Under the pieces are notes generated by a model. It saw only the letters and a list, made by a program, of their open reading frames with translations. It was not told the origin of the DNA and did not search any database. Below, piece after piece: positions 58,961-64,000 of a DNA stretch of 64,000 nucleotides (the stretch's first letter is position 1; each line of letters begins with the position of its first letter). This stretch comes from Hermatobates lingyangjiaoensis (taxonomy: Eukaryota > Arthropoda > Insecta > Hemiptera > Hermatobatidae). The stretch is taken from assembly GCA_026182355.1 (NCBI GenBank), contig JAPFBL010000007.1, forward strand, positions 868,001-932,000. The letters are read 5' to 3'. The position numbers were made by a program, and so were the translations under genes.

Positions 58961-61900
58961 AGTTCATGTTCTAGTCTTATTTGACTTTTATTAATCCTTA
59001 GCGTGATGTCTGTCGTGGTAGCCCGCCTCCGTGAGGTCCACCTTGGGCGCGCTGGGATGAGGCCTCTGTTCTCTGCTGAGGACAGTTGTCTCTGCTCAGC
59101 GTGGCTAAAGGGCTCCACGTAAAAAACATCGGCCTGGTCTGCTTTATTGCGTGGTGTGGTCGAAAGACCGAGGAACATGCCAATAAATCAAACAAGGTAT
59201 CAAAATCAAAACCGCCGCGACAAAGTAATTCTCACGACAGATATCGTAATATCCTAGTGAGCTTTTGTTTAAAAAACTCTGTACAAGCCTTTACATTTGA
59301 ATGAACTAGGGTATAATTTAAAAAGAAATTTCAAATTAAAACATTAATGTATTTTGCTGAGTTCGTAACTTGATAAGCAGCTTTGGTGTTAGTGGGAAGG
59401 TAGCTGTCTGAGGCCCAAAGTGAAAGTTTTTTCGAACTACTCCTGCCGATGTTCTGGGTTTGCGGTGGCGTTCAGTATGTTAAACGAGTACACCTGACAT
59501 AGTGAGTGACGGGGACCTATTTCCTTGAGTTCCTTCCTGAGCGACGGCGTGCACGAGATTTTCTCAATACACACACCTCTACACCGTATTTGTATCAATG
59601 AAAATAAGTTGTTTTTTAGGTTTGCTTATATGATAATAATTATAATGTGCTTTTATTAAATAGCTGTAGAGCATGGGGTGTTTCCCTCAGCTCATTCTCC
59701 ATTTGTTGAACAGAATAAAGAAGCTTCAACACATACAACAGTTTGTGCATTAGAATCAAGAATCAGTTCAATGCGAATACTAAAAAAATACTGTCTCCCA
59801 GAAACATCAAATTTGCAATTTCCTCATTAAATTATTAGTTGACAGACTCCTCTGCACATTATTCCTTGGGAATTGTGATTGTGAACATTACACTATTTCA
59901 GTTAAATGTTTATATTTTATAATAATGATCAACAATATGGTTTTTAAACAATAAACATATCAACAATGTGGGAATATATTTGATAGCATTCTTATCATAT
60001 ATAATTACTGAAATAATTTAAGCGTTTATTTTAAATCCCAATTATTAATATTATTTCCCGTTATTAATTATTCTAGTTTTAAATGTAGGAGGATGGGGCG
60101 GAGTTGAACTGTTAAGGTCCCTCACTAATGTTGAGGCACTGAATGAAATGGTTGATGTCAAAGCTAGATGCGCTGGTCCCGGGAATATAAGTGTGTGATG
60201 ATTTTAGGACTGGCAGTTATATTCTCTTCAGTGTAAAGGGAAAGGACCTGAGTAGTTGATTATTTGCAAAAAAAACGTGTCAAAACATGTGGGAGTAACT
60301 GCATTTGTTCCGAAGTGATTTGCGAAATTTCTTTTTTAGCAGAGAGTAAGAGAGAGGGTAAGTCTATTGTTTTCTGTTTTGGTTATGTGCGGTACTCATG
60401 GTGCAGTCTGGAATGAGCATTACTCAATGGGTCTGTCGCAATGGTCCAGGCTCCCAGGGAACAGCAGCACCTTTACACATTACCTTCCTCCTTACCAAAC
60501 CAAACATTTAACACTTTCATTTGTAAACCTTATTCTATAAATTATTTATAGCAATGTTATATTAATTAAAGAATTTACAAATTGACATATTTGTTGTATG
60601 ATTGGTTGGTTCATCATTATTGAGATGATAGTAAAATGCAAATATAGATAGATTTCCCGCTTCTGATTGTTTTTTAACATACAGACATACAGATTCTCTC
60701 TAAAATGCTTCTTTTAATAAAGTTACAGGGCTGATAGTGTGCTGCGGAAAATGTTGAATACTATGTCCTCTTCACATCCAGCAAACTGAATGTTGTGGCT
60801 TTGTGCTTTCATTTGCATAACTTCCTTTGTCTAAGTCCAACTCATTCTGAATGAAACTGGTATTCTGTGAAAGAAATTTTCATATCAAAATATGTCATAA
60901 AATGAGGTCACAAAAATACTTTAATTTTAGCAACATGCAAACTCGCAGGACCCCTTTAGAGGCTGAGATTAAATTAAATAAATCTTCCTTTATCTAATTT
61001 AATATCTAATTATTTATCTAATCTAATTTAAGTCTGTAAGAGTTTCGGGTTATCAATCAACAGCAGCAAACTGAATGCTTTCAGTGCTACCTTCTCTTGA
61101 TCGATAAACAATCGGTTAGTATTGATTATTAAGTCAAGTGGATGTGCTAATTATTGTCTATTTTTGATAAAGTTTAGTGTATTTTTTTAAAAAGTTGTTT
61201 AGTGTATGTGTTATATGCTCCTTTATTATGCTCACTTATGTTTTAGTATTGTTATTGTTGTAATTATTTTTATTGTAATGCTGTGAACTTTCTGTAGGGC
61301 TCTTGTATCTGGTAACAAGTTAATCAATATATTATAATAATTATTATTACAATTATCTTACTTCAGAAGGTAATACAAACTTAGTAACAAGATTTGCTCT
61401 TGATGATGGACTACACCCGAAACCAGTTAAGCTATGAATTCTATTTAGTTAGTAAGTAAGATAATATAGCCTTAAAGAGGTGTTTCTACACTTTGTTTTT
61501 GGTTGAATTCGTTGTTAACATCGATATGGTAATATACTAGTTCCAATTCGACATCTAATTCCTCTGAGAACGAAATGTTTGTGAAATCGGTGGTTTTTGG
61601 GTGGTTGTTTCAATTGCAGGATATCAGGTCTTTGAAATTAATAGCTATGTGAGCCTTATCCTTTTCACTCGTTCTTTAATAGAATTCAAATTTGGTGCAG
61701 AGCAGCAAGATTTCAAAGTGGAAGTAATTTTGGGAGTGTGAGAGGGTTATTTAGGTGGAACTCTCTCTAAACTAGTATAACAAGGCCCAGTATCGCAATG
61801 ATACATTGCTTCAAGGGCCGTGTTCATGGCCATCAGTGGATGCGTTGTCTTTATTGGTCCTCGTTAGTAGTAGTAATCATGTCCACTTTTGAGGAGAGTG

Positions 61901-62405
61901 CTTCTCAGTGAAACGCGTTCTGATTTGACAAGATTAGGGAGGATAGTGTTCACCAGGTGCAGTCCAAGTGAATTGCACTTGTCACGCCAGTTAGAGGGAG
62001 AGAAGATGAAGTTGTCAATGATTGACTGCTAGAGGAGAAAGATGATGGCAAAGCGGAGAAATCGCGTGTCGCACCAGTCATCGGTCTGGCGTAAATAGGC
62101 ATTGAGACGGGGAAAGCAACTGGAAAGGTGCTTACCGTTATCTGAACGAGGCGCTGCCCACTCGGCCCTTGTTACTCAACACCCCGAGTACAGGGGCAGC
62201 CAAACTATGCTTTTATCTCCACCATACTCCTCTCAGTTTAGCCATGACTAGTCTTACTAAACCTCTTAGAGCACTCAAACAGGGCTAGGTCTGGGTCCCA
62301 GTCAACGTCACTCTTTACCATCAGACAATATCCAACGTACCCATATATAGATATCTGTAATCATTTTCTATAATAATAGTTATCTTCCGGAGTGGACTTC
62401 CTCAT

Positions 62406-62640
62406 GTCCATGTCTTGCTTTAATTGTATGAAAGCTATTATTCTTCTGCGATATAATCCCTCATGGCATGTGTCCCTTCAAGTATTAGAAATCCATTTCA
62501 TTTTATAGTCGTATGTTTGCCGTGTATAGTTGATACGATTTTTGTGTTTATAGTTTATAGTCGTGTCCATCTTTGCCTTTAATTGTACGGAAACCATTAT
62601 TATTCTTCTAGGACTCTTCTTGTCATGTTTCCTTGAGTTA
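62406..62640. repeat. Diverged direct duplication, period about 160 bp
   Basis: TGTCCATGTCTTGCTTTAAT with TATTATTCTTCT (from 62406) recurs as TGTCCATCTTTGCCTTTAAT with TATTATTCTTCT (from 62566). Short and non-coding. Confidence 0.55.
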
Positions 62641-63044
62641 TAATAAATTAATTTAATTTGGAATGTCATCCCATATATTCATCTTTTTTTTTATATAAAA
62701 ATGAAATTGCTGTTTTTCATGTGAAAAGGTATTCAAAATGAAATTTATTAATTATCTAGTTACCTCAATGCTGCACACTTTTGAGGTGAATCTGTGGGTT
62801 GTCTTCAGCACCATTTATATTAAGAAATTGTGGGTGAGCGACAATACTAAGTTGGTTTTACATGAGGAATCCTTATTTCGCCATACCCCCAGTTTATTAG
62901 AATGGAAATGTGTAACGGGACAACTGTAGAGACAGACACAGTGGTCTTAATCTGTACATCACAAGGAAGTGGTGATGGAGGGAAAGCAGTGTTCTGAGGT
63001 AATGGTGCTGAAGAAGGAGGAATGAGGTGTATTAAAAGAATACC

Positions 63045-63173
63045 ATGGCGAGCCTAAGGGCGCGTGTGCGGTGTGTCATTATGACGGTCGTTATGGACGT
63101 CCATCTCAACTCACTTCCTCTGTTAGCACTGTCACAATCACCGTGTCCGACGCAACTCCTGCGTCTTGTGTAA
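63045..63173 (+). CDS. Possible 42-codon small ORF in a CpG-rich patch (unproven)
   Basis: ACCATGG start, 42 codons, Leu/Val/Arg rich, ending TAA. CpG density is visibly higher than in the surroundings (GGCGAGC, GGGCGCGTGTGCGG). There is no recognised family. It could be an exon of an alternative Clic transcript, a small independent gene or chance. Confidence 0.12.
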   Translation: MASLRARVRCVIMTVVMDVHLNSLPLLALSQSPCPTQLLRLV

Positions 63174-64000
63174 ACAATCAGCTCATTGCACTTTTCTTGT
63201 ATTGTTTCTCTTAATGTCCATCTTATTGTCCCTGAAAGTTACCTTCTTCTTACGAAATCTTGGATATCTTGAGATAGTAGTTATAGTAAATACTATAACT
63301 CCCGTGAATACAGTCTAGCAGGTTTTTCACTCGGTAACCTCTGAATTTATTTGATGGAAAACATCAAATTATGATATGGGGATGTGTCTAATTATGGCTG
63401 TATTTACAGGCCCGTAAGTAAGTGCAGGAGAGTAAGTAGCACTGAAAGACTATGTTTGTTTAGAGTTACTAATCTAATGACATTTCTTTTATATCTTTTA
63501 GATCGGAGGGATTATTTCTGGAAGACTTCAGCTAGAGTAATATTTTAATGGTGTATAAATCTGGGTTAATGAAGTAATAGTTTATTTATTGAGGAATCAT
63601 TTCTCATAATCATTGTTACAGTTGAAACCACGTAACTAACAGACACACGCATACTAACTCTATGAAATTTACTCTTGTTTATTGAAGTGGGAAAATATTA
63701 ATTCCTCGTTATATCTTGCTTGTTATTTCGCCGTTCTGAAAGCAGTAATTTTTGATTGTAGTGGTACTTCCTTACATGATCGTGTTAATGAATGAAGGTT
63801 AATGAAGATTAAAAACCTTCCTTACTTCCTTATATGATCGTATTAAAAACTATCAAAGACTTGTTGATAAAACGAATGTAATAATATTAGAATTGAACCA
63901 GCGACGAAAATGTGCTAATGATGAAAGAAGGTAACATGGAACATGTTTCTGAGATAACATATGTGTGAACATCAAATTATGTGTACTTAGAAATGGCACA

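Larger units (their letters stand above)
58172..59185 (+). mobile_element. 5'-truncated non-LTR retrotransposon (LINE) with target duplication
   Basis: The ORF2 C-terminus is at 58192-58389. It is followed by a roughly 800-bp 3' UTR with six tandem units (58495-58960) and an AATAAA-containing end (59182-59187). Flanks match: AATCAAACAGGTATCAA (58155-58171) and AATCAAACAAGGTATCAA (59186-59203), differing by one base. Known: LINE insertions are commonly 5'-truncated and leave target duplications. Confidence 0.75.
46500..64000 (+). other. Clic intron 1 (at least 17.5 kb, open at the window end)
   Basis: Starts with donor GTAATTT. I found no sequence coding for the rest of CLIC before the window end. 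It contains a hAT-like relic, the 53-bp minisatellite, two further degenerate tandem repeats, a truncated LINE and several locally GC/CpG-richer patches (48550-48720, 56450-56700, 57960-58090, 63040-63170) whose role is unknown. Confidence 0.65.

Noticed and set aside
59033..59195. Overlapping open frames near 59000-59200
   Set aside because: They lie in the 3' end of the LINE, after its stop codon and 3' UTR repeats.

Overview
This is an AT-rich, repeat-dense eukaryotic window with long introns, GT-AG splice sites, microsatellites, SINE, LINE, Helitron and hAT remnants, and no operon-like organisation. Both recognisable genes are of insect type. The dominant 1.6 kb repeat family resembles sequence I associate with planthopper (Hemiptera, Delphacidae) genomes. 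That host assignment comes from memory and is tentative; 'insect' is firm.

Layout. (1) Positions 2-29326, plus strand: a secreted cysteine-rich protein gene built from twelve small exons that together keep one reading frame. The window opens inside the signal peptide. Next come two symmetric phase 1-1 exons carrying a six-cysteine clip-like module, then a CUB domain, a second CUB-like cysteine region, a Thr/Ser and acidic linker and a C-terminal cysteine segment, with a stop at 29324-29326 and AATAAA at 29381. The exons I can assign sum to 1,236 nt (411 residues plus stop). Introns range from 74 nt to about 8.8 kb and hold most of the repeats of the left half. (2) Positions 29327-46269: about 17 kb of intergenic DNA with no supported protein gene. 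It holds a decayed Helitron helicase, AT-rich tandem repeats, three long copies of the 1.6 kb family and a small CCAAT/CRE cluster. (3) Positions 46270-64000, plus strand: probable promoter, 5' UTR and first coding exon of the chloride intracellular channel gene (Clic). Its first intron (phase 0) runs off the window end, so it exceeds 17.5 kb. That intron holds a 2.3 kb 53-bp minisatellite with 159-bp higher-order structure, a 5'-truncated LINE with target-site duplication, other degenerate tandem repeats and two CTCF-like motifs (one at the promoter).

The two genes share a strand and are not obviously linked in function: one is a secreted extracellular protein, the other an intracellular GST-fold redox/channel protein. 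The most informative non-genic structures are a tRNA-derived SINE with a 13-bp target duplication and a CCTAA-repeat tail, a complete 436-bp hAT MITE with a perfect 8-bp duplication, the multi-copy 1.6 kb family, and the 53-bp array. Almost all open frames of 60-125 codons are chance or shadow frames.
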